Of a stretch of DNA of 64,000 nt, positions 51,496-60,489 are shown one piece after another. The notes under the pieces are model-generated. The model searched no databases. It had not been told where the DNA came from and saw nothing but the letters and a program-made list of their open reading frames with translations. Position 1 is the first letter of the stretch. Each line of letters starts with the position of its first letter. The position numbers and the translations under genes are program-made. The stretch spans positions 1-64,000 of the forward strand of contig CACHJZ010000004.1 in NCBI GenBank assembly GCA_902580275.1, given 5' to 3'. Source of the DNA: an uncultured Pelagibacteraceae bacterium. GTDB lineage: Bacteria; Pseudomonadota; Alphaproteobacteria; Pelagibacterales; Pelagibacteraceae.

Positions 51496-54360
51496 TTAAG
51501 CTGCATCTTCTTTGAATTCATCCATACTTGGACAAGTACAAAAAAGATTTTTGTCACCATATACATTGTCTACTCTTGAGACTGGTGGCCAAAACTTATT
51601 AGATTTTAAAAATTTTGATGGATATGCTGCATCTTCTCTAGAATATTTATGTTTCCATTCATTCGATGCTAATTCTAGATCAGTATGTGGAGCATTTTTA
51701 ATTGGATTATCAATCTTATCAAATTCTCCATTTTTTATTTTATCAATTTCTTTTTTAATTTTAATTAAAGTGTCACAAAATCTATCAATTTCATTTAAAC
51801 TTTCACTTTCAGTGGGTTCTATCATCATAGTTCCTGGCACTGGCCAAGACATTGTTGGCGCATGAAAGCCAAAATCGATCAATCTCTTAGCGATATCTTC
51901 TTCTGTTATACCCGTATCATTTTTTATAGATCTGATATCAATTATACATTCATGAGCTACATTTCCATTTGCACCTTTATATAATATTGGATAGTGGTCT
52001 TTTAATTTGTGAGCTATGTAGTTAGCGTTTAAAATCGCTATTTGTGATGCAAGTTTAAGACCTTCTGAACCCATCATTTTTATATACATCCAAGAAATTG
52101 ATAAAATACTTGAACTTCCCCAAGGGGCTGCAGATATGGGCCCAATACCTGTAGCTGGACCACAATCTTTTATTACTGGATGTGTTGGCAAATATATTTC
52201 CAAATGTCTTTTGCATGCTATTGGTCCCATACCTGGGCCACCACCACCATGTGGAATACAGAATGTTTTATGTAAGTTTATGTGACAAACATCTGGTCCA
52301 AAGTTACCAGGTTTAGCAATACCAACTAAAGCGTTAAGGTTTGCGCCATCCATATAAACTTGGCCTCCATGCTTATGGATTAATTCGCATATGTCAGATA
52401 TTCTTTCTTCAAAAACTCCATGAGTTGACGGATAAGTAACCATTAAAGCACCAAGATTTTCTGAATTCTGTTCGACTTTCTTTTTAAGATCTTCATAGTC
52501 GACATTTCCATCTTTATCACAATTAACAACGACAACTTTCATTCCTGCCATTTGAGCGCTTGCAGGGTTTGTACCATGTGCCGAACTAGGGATTAAACAC
52601 ACATTTCTATTTTTTTCACCTCTCTCCATATGATATTTTCTAATCACCATAAGACCAGCATATTCTCCTTGGGCACCTGCATTTGGTTGCAAAGAAACTC
52701 CAGAAAATCCAGTTACTGATCTCAACCAATTTTTTAAATCAGTAAATAAAGTTCTAAAACCTTCCATTTGCTCTATTGGAGCGAAAGGATGTGGTTCTGA
52801 AAATTCTCTCCAACTAATAGGTATCATTTCTGCAACAGCATTTAGTTTCATTGTACATGAACCCAAAGCAATCATTGTTCTATTAAGAGCTATATCTTTA
52901 TCCTCAAGTCTTTTTAAATACCTAATCATTTCTGTTTCTGAGTGATAACTATTAAATACTTTGTGTTCTAAATAATTAGAAGTTCTAAGTAAATTTTTTG
53001 GAAGATTAGGTAAACTTTCTGTTGGATTTTCTTTTATAGCTTCAGCGCAATTAAATATTTTTAGAAGTTGATTTGCTCTGTAAACATTTTTCTTTTCATC
53101 AAAAGACACTGCTAACATTTCAGAATTTACTTTTCTGATATTCACTTTTTGAGATAAAGCATTTTGAAATATTTGTTCAGTTTTATCCTTTGTTAACACC
53201 GTTACAGTATCAAAGAAATAGTCCGAATAAAGTTCATAACCCGACTGTTTTAGTTTATCTGCAAAATTTTTAGCAAGTTGAGAAACTCTTTCTGATATCG
53301 TCCTAATTCCTTTGGGCCCATGATAAATTGCATATGCTGCGGAAACAATTGCAAGCAGTGCTTGAGCAGTACAAATATTACTCGTCGCTTTATCTCTTCT
53401 TATATGTTGTTCTCTAGTTTGTAATGCGAGTCTATAAGCTTTATTTCCATGTCTATCAACAGAAACACCAATAATTCTTCCTGGCATGGATCTCTTAAAT
53501 TCGTCTTTAGTCGCAAAAAATGCTGCGTGTGGACCTCCATAACCTAAAGGAATTCCAAATCTTTGTGAACTACCTATAGCAATATCAGCGCCTAATTCTG
53601 CTGGCGTTTTTAATTTTGCTAAAGATAATAAATCACAAGCAAGTATAGCTTTTCCATTTCTTTTTCTAATTTTACTAATATTTTCACTTGGATCTTTTAT
53701 ATCACCTAGGGTTCCAGGATATTGAAGTATACCACATACAATATCATTTTTTATATTGTTTAGCTCTTCATCGTCTCCAATTAAAACTTTAAGCCCCAAA
53801 GGTTCTGCTCTTGTTTTTACTACTTCTATTGTCTGAGGGTGACAATCTTTAGAAATAAATACAAGATCACTATCTTTTTTATTAAGTCTGTGACTTAGAC
53901 CCATAGCTTCAGCAGCAGCTGTTCCCTCATCTAACAAGGACGCATTTGCGATATCCATCCCAGTAAAGTCAATTATCATTTGTTGAAAGTTTAGTAACAT
54001 TTCCAATCTTCCCTGCGCGACTTCAGGTTGATAAGGAGTGTAAGAAGTATACCAGCCAGGATTTTCCAATATGTTTCTAATGATTACATTTGGGGTATAT
54101 GTTCCATAATAACCCATACCAATAAAATTTGAGTAAATTTGATTTTTTCTTGATAAACCTTTTAATATTCTTAGTGCCTCATATTCAGAGTTAGGTTCAC
54201 CAATATTTAGTTCTCCTTTAAACAATATTTTTTCTGGAACAGTTTGACTAATTAATTCATTTATATTTTGATAACCGAGCTGTCCTAACATATCTTTTTC
54301 ATCTTTCTTAGATGGTCCAATATGTCTTTTGATAAAGTCTTTTTCAGAATTATGTAACAT
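51496..54360 (-). CDS. gcvP: Glycine dehydrogenase (decarboxylating), P protein
   Basis: Pyridoxal-phosphate enzyme of the glycine cleavage system; releases CO2 from glycine and passes the aminomethyl group to lipoyl-GcvH. 954 residues, the fused form containing both P1 and P2 halves. The PLP lysine is Lys698 in HINLHKTFC, followed by HGGGGPGMGP. Second half carries ALGSCTMKLNA and FSGVSLQPNAGAQGE. Overlaps the gcvH stop by one base. Confidence 0.97.
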   Translation of the reverse strand: MLHNSEKDFIKRHIGPSKKDEKDMLGQLGYQNINELISQTVPEKILFKGELNIGEPNSEYEALRILKGLSRKNQIYSNFIGMGYYGTYTPNVIIRNILENPGWYTSYTPYQPEVAQGRLEMLLNFQQMIIDFTGMDIANASLLDEGTAAAEAMGLSHRLNKKDSDLVFISKDCHPQTIEVVKTRAEPLGLKVLIGDDEELNNIKNDIVCGILQYPGTLGDIKDPSENISKIRKRNGKAILACDLLSLAKLKTPAELGADIAIGSSQRFGIPLGYGGPHAAFFATKDEFKRSMPGRIIGVSVDRHGNKAYRLALQTREQHIRRDKATSNICTAQALLAIVSAAYAIYHGPKGIRTISERVSQLAKNFADKLKQSGYELYSDYFFDTVTVLTKDKTEQIFQNALSQKVNIRKVNSEMLAVSFDEKKNVYRANQLLKIFNCAEAIKENPTESLPNLPKNLLRTSNYLEHKVFNSYHSETEMIRYLKRLEDKDIALNRTMIALGSCTMKLNAVAEMIPISWREFSEPHPFAPIEQMEGFRTLFTDLKNWLRSVTGFSGVSLQPNAGAQGEYAGLMVIRKYHMERGEKNRNVCLIPSSAHGTNPASAQMAGMKVVVVNCDKDGNVDYEDLKKKVEQNSENLGALMVTYPSTHGVFEERISDICELIHKHGGQVYMDGANLNALVGIAKPGNFGPDVCHINLHKTFCIPHGGGGPGMGPIACKRHLEIYLPTHPVIKDCGPATGIGPISAAPWGSSSILSISWMYIKMMGSEGLKLASQIAILNANYIAHKLKDHYPILYKGANGNVAHECIIDIRSIKNDTGITEEDIAKRLIDFGFHAPTMSWPVPGTMMIEPTESESLNEIDRFCDTLIKIKKEIDKIKNGEFDKIDNPIKNAPHTDLELASNEWKHKYSREDAAYPSKFLKSNKFWPPVSRVDNVYGDKNLFCTCPSMDEFKEDAA

Positions 54361-54740
54361 TAACTAGCACTCTCCTTTGCAAATTTGTCGTATTCATCTC
54401 TATTCATTAAAGTATTCATTTCAGCTGGGTCTTTAATTTTAAGTTTAAAAAACCATCCATCCCCTTCAGGATCAGAATTAATTTTAGATGGATCATCTAC
54501 GATTGATTGATTTGTATCGACAACTTCACCAGAAATAGGTGTATAAACATCACTAGCAGCTTTAGTCGACTCGACTACACCTGCCGTAGCATCCTTATTT
54601 ACATTAGAACCTTTTTCTGGCAATTCAGCAAAAACAATATCTCCTAAAAGCTCTGTTGCATGTTTAGTTATACCAATAGTTGCGACCTCACCATCAACTG
54701 TTATCCATTCATGTTCTTTTGAAAATTTAATTTCTGACAT
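54360..54740 (-). CDS. gcvH: Glycine cleavage system H protein
   Basis: 126-residue lipoyl carrier shuttling the aminomethyl group from GcvP to GcvT. The lipoylation site is Lys60 in ESTKAASD. The start is fixed by a strong AAGGAGGAG ribosome-binding site just ahead of the ATG at 54738-54740; the open frame upstream lies inside gcvT. Overlaps gcvT by 14 bases. Confidence 0.95.
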   Translation of the reverse strand: MSEIKFSKEHEWITVDGEVATIGITKHATELLGDIVFAELPEKGSNVNKDATAGVVESTKAASDVYTPISGEVVDTNQSIVDDPSKINSDPEGDGWFFKLKIKDPAEMNTLMNRDEYDKFAKESAS

Positions 54741-55836
54741 TGTCTCCTCCTTCTCTAACATAGTTTTTTTTATAAAAAGGCATTTCACAAATACTTGCTG
54801 GTACCCTTTTTCCTCTTACTTCTAAAAAGATTTTTGTATTTTTTTTTGAATAATCATTATGAATGTATCCCATTGCTATAGGACCATTAACGCTTGGTCC
54901 AAAAGTTCCACTGGTTACTTTTCCAATTTCATTATCTTTTTCGTCAAATATTTTTGTAGACTCTCTTGCTATCACTTTTGTTTCAGGTTTTATTCCAACT
55001 CTAAGTTTTGAAACACCTTCGTTATATTGTTTCTTAATAAATTCTGAACCTGGAAACTTTTCATTAATTTTGCTTTTTGAAATTGCCCATTTTAGATTTG
55101 CCTCTATTGGACTAGTATTCTCATCTAAATCGTGACCATATAAACAAAGTCCAGCTTCTAATCTTAAAGTGTCCCTAGCTCCTAAACCAATCAATGTAGA
55201 ACCTTTTTCAATAAGTTTTTCTACAAAACTTTCCACAATTTTATTGTTAATCGAAATTTCGAAACCATCTTCACCAGTATAGCCAGATCTAGTTATATAG
55301 ATGTCTAAGTCTTTGTACTTAAATTGGTTACCATTCATAAATTTAAGTTTAATAACACCTGGTACAATTGAATCTAGAACATCTTTTGCTTTAGGTCCCT
55401 GTATTGCTATTAAAGATAAGTTATCTGATAAATTAATTTGATATTTTTCACCAATTTTACTTTTTAAAATATTTAGATCTGCCTCTTTACAAGCAGCATT
55501 TAATATTATCATGTAACCATCTTTTAATTTTGTAATTATAAGATCATCATATATTCCACCATTTTCTTTCATCAAAAAAGAATACTTGCTTTGGTTTATT
55601 GAAATTTTTGCTAAATCAATTGGGAATATTTTTTGTAAATCATTTGTTAATTCATCACCGCCTTTTAAAAATAACTGACCCATGTGAGATACATCAAATA
55701 TTCCTGAATTATTTCTAGTGGTTATATGTTCTTTTACTATGCCAGTTTCATATTGAATTGGCATTTCATAACCAGCAAATTGTACAAATTTTGCACCATG
55801 TTTTTGATGAAGATTGTACAGAGGTGTTTTTTTCAT
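54727..55836 (-). CDS. gcvT: Aminomethyltransferase, T protein of glycine cleavage
   Basis: Transfers the methylene from GcvH to tetrahydrofolate, giving 5,10-methylene-THF and ammonia. N-terminal [43 protein letters not shown] and [19 protein letters not shown] are typical. 369 residues. First gene of gcvT-gcvH-gcvP, with the tandem glycine riboswitch in its leader and only two bases between the riboswitch helix and the ATG. Confidence 0.97.
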   Translation of the reverse strand: MKKTPLYNLHQKHGAKFVQFAGYEMPIQYETGIVKEHITTRNNSGIFDVSHMGQLFLKGGDELTNDLQKIFPIDLAKISINQSKYSFLMKENGGIYDDLIITKLKDGYMIILNAACKEADLNILKSKIGEKYQINLSDNLSLIAIQGPKAKDVLDSIVPGVIKLKFMNGNQFKYKDLDIYITRSGYTGEDGFEISINNKIVESFVEKLIEKGSTLIGLGARDTLRLEAGLCLYGHDLDENTSPIEANLKWAISKSKINEKFPGSEFIKKQYNEGVSKLRVGIKPETKVIARESTKIFDEKDNEIGKVTSGTFGPSVNGPIAMGYIHNDYSKKNTKIFLEVRGKRVPASICEMPFYKKNYVREGGDNVRN

Positions 55837-55838
55837 AA

Positions 55839-55992
55839 AATATTAACTCTTTGCCCCCTCTGTCTATGTGCCTGAGAGATTTGCTCCTTCGGCGAGAATT
55901 TTTCTCTTTCCAGAGTTAATATTTACGGTCCTTTTGCCTGAGAGTTTCCGGGGTGGTTGCTCCTTCGGCGCCACACTAATGTGGTCTCTCCC
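55839..55992 (-). ncRNA. Tandem glycine riboswitch
   Basis: Two glycine aptamers in series on the minus strand. Aptamer 1 (about 55922-55992) contains GGCGCCGAAGGAGCAA and AACTCTCAGGC; aptamer 2 (55839-55923) contains TCTCGCCGAAGGAGCAAA and ATCTCTCAGGC. These CGAAGGAGCAA and CTCAGGC blocks are the conserved cores. The second aptamer is closed by a perfect 12-bp P1 (55912-55923 with 55839-55850) ending two bases before the gcvT ATG. A glycine riboswitch on gcvT has been described in SAR11. Confidence 0.93.
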
Positions 55993-56000
55993 GTGAGGTT

Positions 56001-56009
56001 CTTATAGCA
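56001..56009 (-). promoter_or_regulatory. Extended -10 promoter of the gcv operon
   Basis: On the minus strand, TGC-TATAAG (56009-56001) is an extended -10. It predicts a transcription start near 55993, at the first bases of the riboswitch. No convincing -35 box is seen, consistent with the extended element. Confidence 0.5.
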
Positions 56010-56033
56010 TAAATTTAGTGAAATGATAGCCTT

Positions 56034-56912
56034 TTAAGATTGTAATGAAGCCTTATTTTTTTTTAAAAGTGGTAAAAATTGAAGCAGAACAGCTATAATT
56101 ACAACACATCCTCCAATAAGGACCATTAAAGGAGGTTGCTCATTAATAAAAATCCATGCCCACATGGGCCCTAAAACGGCTTCTGTTAACATTATGATTC
56201 CCACTAATGCTGATGGAGTTCGTCTTGCTCCAATAGTTATTAAAATAAAACCAAAACCTAATTGAAAAAATCCTGCTAGAAATCCTAGAAAAATATCATA
56301 AAAAGAAATCATAATTTTTCCAGCAAATAAATAACCAACCATCATTGCAAATATACCTGCGATCAATTGTAATGGCACCATATCAACAGTGGGATATTTT
56401 CTTACAATTAAAATTAAAATTGCAAATGATACTGGCATAATGAAAGCTGCGATATTACCTGACATTTGGCCTGGGGATAAAGAAGTGCCAACCATTAAAA
56501 TTATTCCTGAAATTGCTAAAATAATTGAAACTAAAGTTAATTTTGAAACTTTTTCCTTCAGAAATAAATACCCAAATATTGCCAAAAATATTGTTTGGGT
56601 TTGAATTATGAAATTTGTGTTTGCAACGGTGGTATTGTACATAGCAAAAACATATCCACAAAAACCAGTAGATAATATTAATCCACCTATTAATCCTGGA
56701 ATTCCAGAACTAATAAAAGCAGTAAAAACTTTTTTTCTATATGTCAGTATTAAAAAAATACTAACAACTAATATAAAAAAAATTGATCTCCAAAACAAAA
56801 TTTGCCACAAATTCGCACCTTGAAATGATTTAACAATAAGCCCTCCAAAACTAAGACTTAAAGCTCCAAAAAAAACCAAAAGCGGACCAGGTAATTTAGA
56901 TATAATATTCAT
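56034..56912 (-). CDS. DMT-superfamily (EamA) permease
   Basis: 292 residues with ten helices. The first repeat has YNTTVANTNFIIQTQTIFLAIFGYLFLKEKVS; the second has RTPSALVGIIMLTEAVLGPMWAW and NEQPPLMVLIGG. It overlaps pxpC by one base, so it is probably co-transcribed with pxpBC and may move 5-oxoproline or a related acid. Confidence 0.85.
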   Translation of the reverse strand: MNIISKLPGPLLVFFGALSLSFGGLIVKSFQGANLWQILFWRSIFFILVVSIFLILTYRKKVFTAFISSGIPGLIGGLILSTGFCGYVFAMYNTTVANTNFIIQTQTIFLAIFGYLFLKEKVSKLTLVSIILAISGIILMVGTSLSPGQMSGNIAAFIMPVSFAILILIVRKYPTVDMVPLQLIAGIFAMMVGYLFAGKIMISFYDIFLGFLAGFFQLGFGFILITIGARRTPSALVGIIMLTEAVLGPMWAWIFINEQPPLMVLIGGCVVIIAVLLQFLPLLKKNKASLQS

Positions 56913-57856
56913 TATATTTGACTCAAAAGATTTTCAGTTTCCATTTGATATAATTTATAGAGTTTTTCTGCTTCTTTTAATTCAATTAATTCAAATTTAA
57001 TTTTTTTACCTGGAGGTGTTTGTACCAATCTATCATAATCAGCACTTATAACTACACCAATTTTCGGGTATCCTCCAATAGTTCCATGGTCAGACAACAT
57101 GATAATCGGATTACCGTCTGCTGGAACTTGAATTACACCTTTAATTAAACCCTCTGATCTAATATTTGTTTCTTTCAAATTTTTAATTTTAGGTCCTTGA
57201 AGTCTCATGCCCATACGATCAGAAAGTTTTGTAACTAAAAATTCTTTAGAGGTAAATTCTTTTATTGATTGTTCAAAAAAATAATCGAAATTAGTTCCTT
57301 TCAATATTCTTATATATTCAATTTTTGAATTCATATATTTAAGACTTTTATTGGCATGCTTATCTCTAAAATCTTTAATAAAAAATTTATCATCTTTTTG
57401 AATCTTAATTCCATTGTTTGCACCAACTTTTGATCTTACATGAGTTGAAAAGCTTCCAAAATTTTGTTTAAGGTCAAATCCACCACTGACTGCAAAATAT
57501 CCATAAACTGAATTATTAGTTGATATAATATCTACTTCATCATTTTTTGATAAATTGTAATTTTTATAGCAATTACCATTTATTAATTTACCATTTTTTT
57601 TTATATTAAATTTAATATCCCCCGATATAGCAAAATTTATATTACCATCCTCAATTTTTATAAGTGGTCCTTGGTACGCAAATTCAATAACAGCCTCATT
57701 ATATTTATTTCCAACCAGTTTGTTTGCTATTAAATAATTCCTTTTATCCATGGCACCGCTAAAAGGTAAGCCTATATGATAAAAATTGTTCCTTCCTAAA
57801 TCTTGAAAAGTTGAGTTAATACCGTCTCTCAAAACTATAATTTTATTATTTTTCAT
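56912..57856 (-). CDS. pxpC: 5-oxoprolinase subunit PxpC
   Basis: Also called KipA or biotin-dependent carboxyltransferase-like. 314 residues. N-terminal DGINSTFQDLGRNNFYHIGLPFSGAMD, the SGDIKF strand and LSDHGTIGGYPKIGVVISADY are typical. With PxpA and PxpB it forms the ATP-dependent 5-oxoprolinase that converts pyroglutamate to glutamate. Overlaps pxpB by 11 bases. Confidence 0.92.
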   Translation of the reverse strand: MKNNKIIVLRDGINSTFQDLGRNNFYHIGLPFSGAMDKRNYLIANKLVGNKYNEAVIEFAYQGPLIKIEDGNINFAISGDIKFNIKKNGKLINGNCYKNYNLSKNDEVDIISTNNSVYGYFAVSGGFDLKQNFGSFSTHVRSKVGANNGIKIQKDDKFFIKDFRDKHANKSLKYMNSKIEYIRILKGTNFDYFFEQSIKEFTSKEFLVTKLSDRMGMRLQGPKIKNLKETNIRSEGLIKGVIQVPADGNPIIMLSDHGTIGGYPKIGVVISADYDRLVQTPPGKKIKFELIELKEAEKLYKLYQMETENLLSQI

Positions 57857-58526
57857 TAAGTTTGATGAATTCTTTTTTGTTAATTTCGTAAAATAACACT
57901 TTATCTCCTGGATTAATTAATGTTGGTTGTTTCTCGTTTGATTCATTAAAGATTTTAATAGGTGTTTTTCCTAAAATATTCCAACCACCAGGACTTTCGA
58001 AAGTATAAATGTTAGTAAACTGTTCTGTAATTCCAACAGCTCCTTTAGGGACTTTTATTCTTGGTGTTTCAAGTCTTTCTAGTCTAATATGTTTATCAAT
58101 ATCGCCTAGGAAAGGCATTCCTGCAATAAATCCCGTCATATAACAAAAATATTCTTTATTTAAATATTTTTCTAAAATTTCTTTTTTTGTTAATTTCAAT
58201 TTTGATGAAAGCCTTTCAATATCCAGTGCAAATTCGTCATCGCAACAAGTCGGTATTTCTATAATTTTTTGATCCTGTTTTAGATTATTTTCAGAAATAT
58301 TAATATCTTCAATTTTTTTTTTAACTTCACTGAAATTTATTAGATTTAAATCAAATGATATTATAAGTTTATTGTAAGAGGGAGTTAAATTATTTATTCC
58401 TTTTATTTTTAATTCCTTAATCTTTTTAAAATATTTTATTACTTTAATATTTGTCGTCTTATTTACTTCATTTCCAAAGTCACAGTATAGTGCCGCGTCA
58501 CCAAGATTTGATATATTTTTTATCAT
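57846..58526 (-). CDS. pxpB: 5-oxoprolinase subunit PxpB
   Basis: Also called KipI-like. 226 residues. The family block TGFIAGMPFLGD, KVPKGAVGITEQFTNIYTFESPGGWNILGKTP is intact. The ATG at 58524-58526 is 28 bases from the divergent pxpA start. Confidence 0.92.
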   Translation of the reverse strand: MIKNISNLGDAALYCDFGNEVNKTTNIKVIKYFKKIKELKIKGINNLTPSYNKLIISFDLNLINFSEVKKKIEDINISENNLKQDQKIIEIPTCCDDEFALDIERLSSKLKLTKKEILEKYLNKEYFCYMTGFIAGMPFLGDIDKHIRLERLETPRIKVPKGAVGITEQFTNIYTFESPGGWNILGKTPIKIFNESNEKQPTLINPGDKVLFYEINKKEFIKLNEK

Positions 58527-58531
58527 GACAT

Positions 58532-58539
58532 GTTATACT
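58532..58539 (+). promoter_or_regulatory. Extended -10 promoter for pxpA
   Basis: TG at 58531-58532 is followed by T and TATACT (58534-58539), an extended -10. The predicted start of transcription is at about 58546, where an ATG also lies, so the transcript would have almost no leader. A TTGATA at 58508-58513 is spaced 20 bases away, too far for a normal -35. Confidence 0.35.
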
Positions 58540-58554
58540 TTAACAATGGATAGT

Positions 58555-59331
58555 ATGGAAATTAATATTAATTGTGATTTAGGAGAAAAATCCAAACACC
58601 ATTCTAACATTAATGATCCAAAATTGTTAGAAATTGTAAATTCAGCAAATATTGCATGTGGCTATCATGCTGGTGATCATGAAACTATGAATAGTACTAT
58701 TTTAATTTCAAAAGGAAATGGTGTAAGTATAGGTGCTCACCCATCCTTTAATGATCCTGAAAATTTTGGGAGAAAAAGATTTAATCTTTCTGAGAAAGAA
58801 ATTGAAAAACTTATTGTTGACCAATATGAAATTCTTCAAAGTATAGCTGAGAAACATAATGAAAATGTAACACATATGAAGCCTCACGGAGCTTTAAACA
58901 ATATGGCTTGTGAGGATATTAATTTAGCAACTACACTTGCAAATATTATTTATAAACTAAATAAAGAGTTGATTTACCTTGTTCCTACGGGCTCAAAAAT
59001 GGAGATAGCAGCAAAAAAATTAAATATGAAAATTGCTTGCGAGATTTTTGCAGATCGAAATTACGAGGATAATGGAAATTTAGTTTCTAGATCAAAATCA
59101 AATGCATTAATAACAGACCCAAATATAGCAAAGAAGCATGTATTATCTATGGTTAAAAACCAAGCTATAAATTGTTACTCAGGTAAACAAATTCCTTGTG
59201 AAATAGACTCCGTATGTATTCATGGTGACAATGAAAGTTCTTTAAATACAGCAAAAGTAATCAAAGAAGAGTTTTTGAAAAATAAGTTAAATTTAAAAGC
59301 TCTTAACAAAATGAAAAAATTTTCACAGTGA
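58555..59331 (+). CDS. pxpA: 5-oxoprolinase subunit PxpA (LamB/YcsF family)
   Basis: The family start is Met-Glu-Ile-Asn-Ile-Asn-Cys-Asp-Leu-Gly-Glu, which fixes the ATG at 58555; an in-frame ATG at 58546 is possible. SANIACGYHAGD and SIGAHPSFNDPENFGRK are typical, as is VCIHGDNE near the end. About 258 residues. Works with PxpB and PxpC, encoded on the opposite strand next door. The GTG of the following gene overlaps its stop. Confidence 0.93.
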   Translation: MEININCDLGEKSKHHSNINDPKLLEIVNSANIACGYHAGDHETMNSTILISKGNGVSIGAHPSFNDPENFGRKRFNLSEKEIEKLIVDQYEILQSIAEKHNENVTHMKPHGALNNMACEDINLATTLANIIYKLNKELIYLVPTGSKMEIAAKKLNMKIACEIFADRNYEDNGNLVSRSKSNALITDPNIAKKHVLSMVKNQAINCYSGKQIPCEIDSVCIHGDNESSLNTAKVIKEEFLKNKLNLKALNKMKKFSQ

Positions 59332-59813
59332 AAAATATTAATTTTATACTTTTGTTTTTTTTTTCACTATCAATATTATTTAAAGTCTATGCTGCCGAAA
59401 AAACTGGAGAGCACTTAGGTAGAGAAGGGCCTCCTCCTGCTGGGCCCTACAGGCTAGGTTTTAAAGAGTTAGAAAGAGCGATTAAAACTGAGAAAAAAGG
59501 AAATCTTAAAAAAGCTAAAATTAAATTTGAAAAAGCTTTAGATTTTTTTTTAGAAGCAAATGCACAAGATCCTGCAAATCCTGATATTTTAAATTATTTA
59601 GGTTTATGCAGCGCAAAATTAGGATTAGATGAGAATGCTGAAATTTACTATCTTTTAGGTTTGGAGTTAAATAACGAGCATAATAGCATCAAATACAATC
59701 TTGGAGTTTTTTACTACAATGAAAATAGGGTTAGTAAAAGCTTAGAAGTATTAAATTCTCTTAAAAATTGTGGTTGTGAAGAATATCAAAGTCTCAAAAT
59801 GCTGATAAATTAG
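59328..59813 (+). CDS. Secreted TPR protein (paralogue 1)
   Basis: 161 residues from a GTG overlapping the pxpA stop by 4 bases. Signal peptide (about 4-22, FILLFFFSLSILFKVYAAE), then a Gly/Pro segment, then two to three TPR units (AKIKFEKALDFFLEANAQDP, ILNYLGLCSAKLGLDENAEIYY, IKYNLGVFYYNENRVSKSLE). It ends with LKNCGCEEYQSLK. Clearly related to the next gene. Probably a periplasmic protein-interaction module; partner unknown. Confidence 0.75.
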   Translation: MKNINFILLFFFSLSILFKVYAAEKTGEHLGREGPPPAGPYRLGFKELERAIKTEKKGNLKKAKIKFEKALDFFLEANAQDPANPDILNYLGLCSAKLGLDENAEIYYLLGLELNNEHNSIKYNLGVFYYNENRVSKSLEVLNSLKNCGCEEYQSLKMLIN

Positions 59814-59888
59814 TAATAGTGTGGTGTTAAATTGTCTCTAAAAGCAAAAGATAGTTGTGGATATAATTTTAGTTTCTATATTTCGACT

Positions 59889-60434
59889 ATGTTAAAAACT
59901 TTAAAAGTAGTTGTAATATTTTTTTTCTTATCAATTACATCAGCATATAGTGCGGCTTCGGGGGCACAAGATACAGATGGTGGAAATGAAGGTAATGTAT
60001 CAAAGTATGAAAAGGGTCACAAACTTGTTTTGTCTGGAAAATATTTGGAAAAAAAAGCAAATAAATTTCTAAAAAAAGGCAACACAAGTAAGGCTGAAAA
60101 AAATTTAGCTAAAGCAGAAAAAAAATATGAGAGAGCATTTAAGTTATTTTTGGCATCTAATAAAGAAAAACCTAATAATGCAGATACATTAAATTATCTA
60201 GGATTTACAAGTAGAAAATTGGGAAATTTTGAAGAGGCCGAAAGATATTACTTATCTGGTTTAGAAATAAAGCCAAATCATAAAAGAATTAATCAATATC
60301 TTGGAGAACTTTACTTAAATACAGACAGAAAAAATAAGGCAATTGAACAATTGAATATTTTAGAAAGTTGCAATTGTAAAGAATATGATCAACTTAAAGA
60401 AATAATAGACGGAACAAGAATCTCAAAATATTAA
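59889..60434 (+). CDS. Secreted TPR protein (paralogue 2)
   Basis: 181 residues from the ATG at 59889, which puts the signal peptide (LKVVVIFFFLSITSAYS) at the start; a longer frame opens at the TTG 59832. A Lys-rich helix (50-90) precedes TPR units aligned with paralogue 1: NYLGFTSRKLGNFEEAERYYLSGLE and QYLGELYLNTDRKNKAIEQL. The Cys-x-Cys end (SCNCKEYDQLKE) matches paralogue 1 (NCGCEEYQSLK). Function unknown. Confidence 0.72.
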   Translation: MLKTLKVVVIFFFLSITSAYSAASGAQDTDGGNEGNVSKYEKGHKLVLSGKYLEKKANKFLKKGNTSKAEKNLAKAEKKYERAFKLFLASNKEKPNNADTLNYLGFTSRKLGNFEEAERYYLSGLEIKPNHKRINQYLGELYLNTDRKNKAIEQLNILESCNCKEYDQLKEIIDGTRISKY

Positions 60435-60489
60435 TAAATTTAAACACTAAATATTGAAAATTATTTTTTTTTTTATATTATAAACTATC

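Noticed and set aside
55861..56000. GC-richer island between gcvT and the permease as a possible tRNA or mobile-element end
   Set aside because: The conserved CGAAGGAGCAA and CTCAGGC cores identify it as the glycine riboswitch.
60461..60474. Long T run before terC as a terminator of the TPR gene
   Set aside because: No inverted repeat precedes it; homopolymer T and A runs are everywhere in this sequence.
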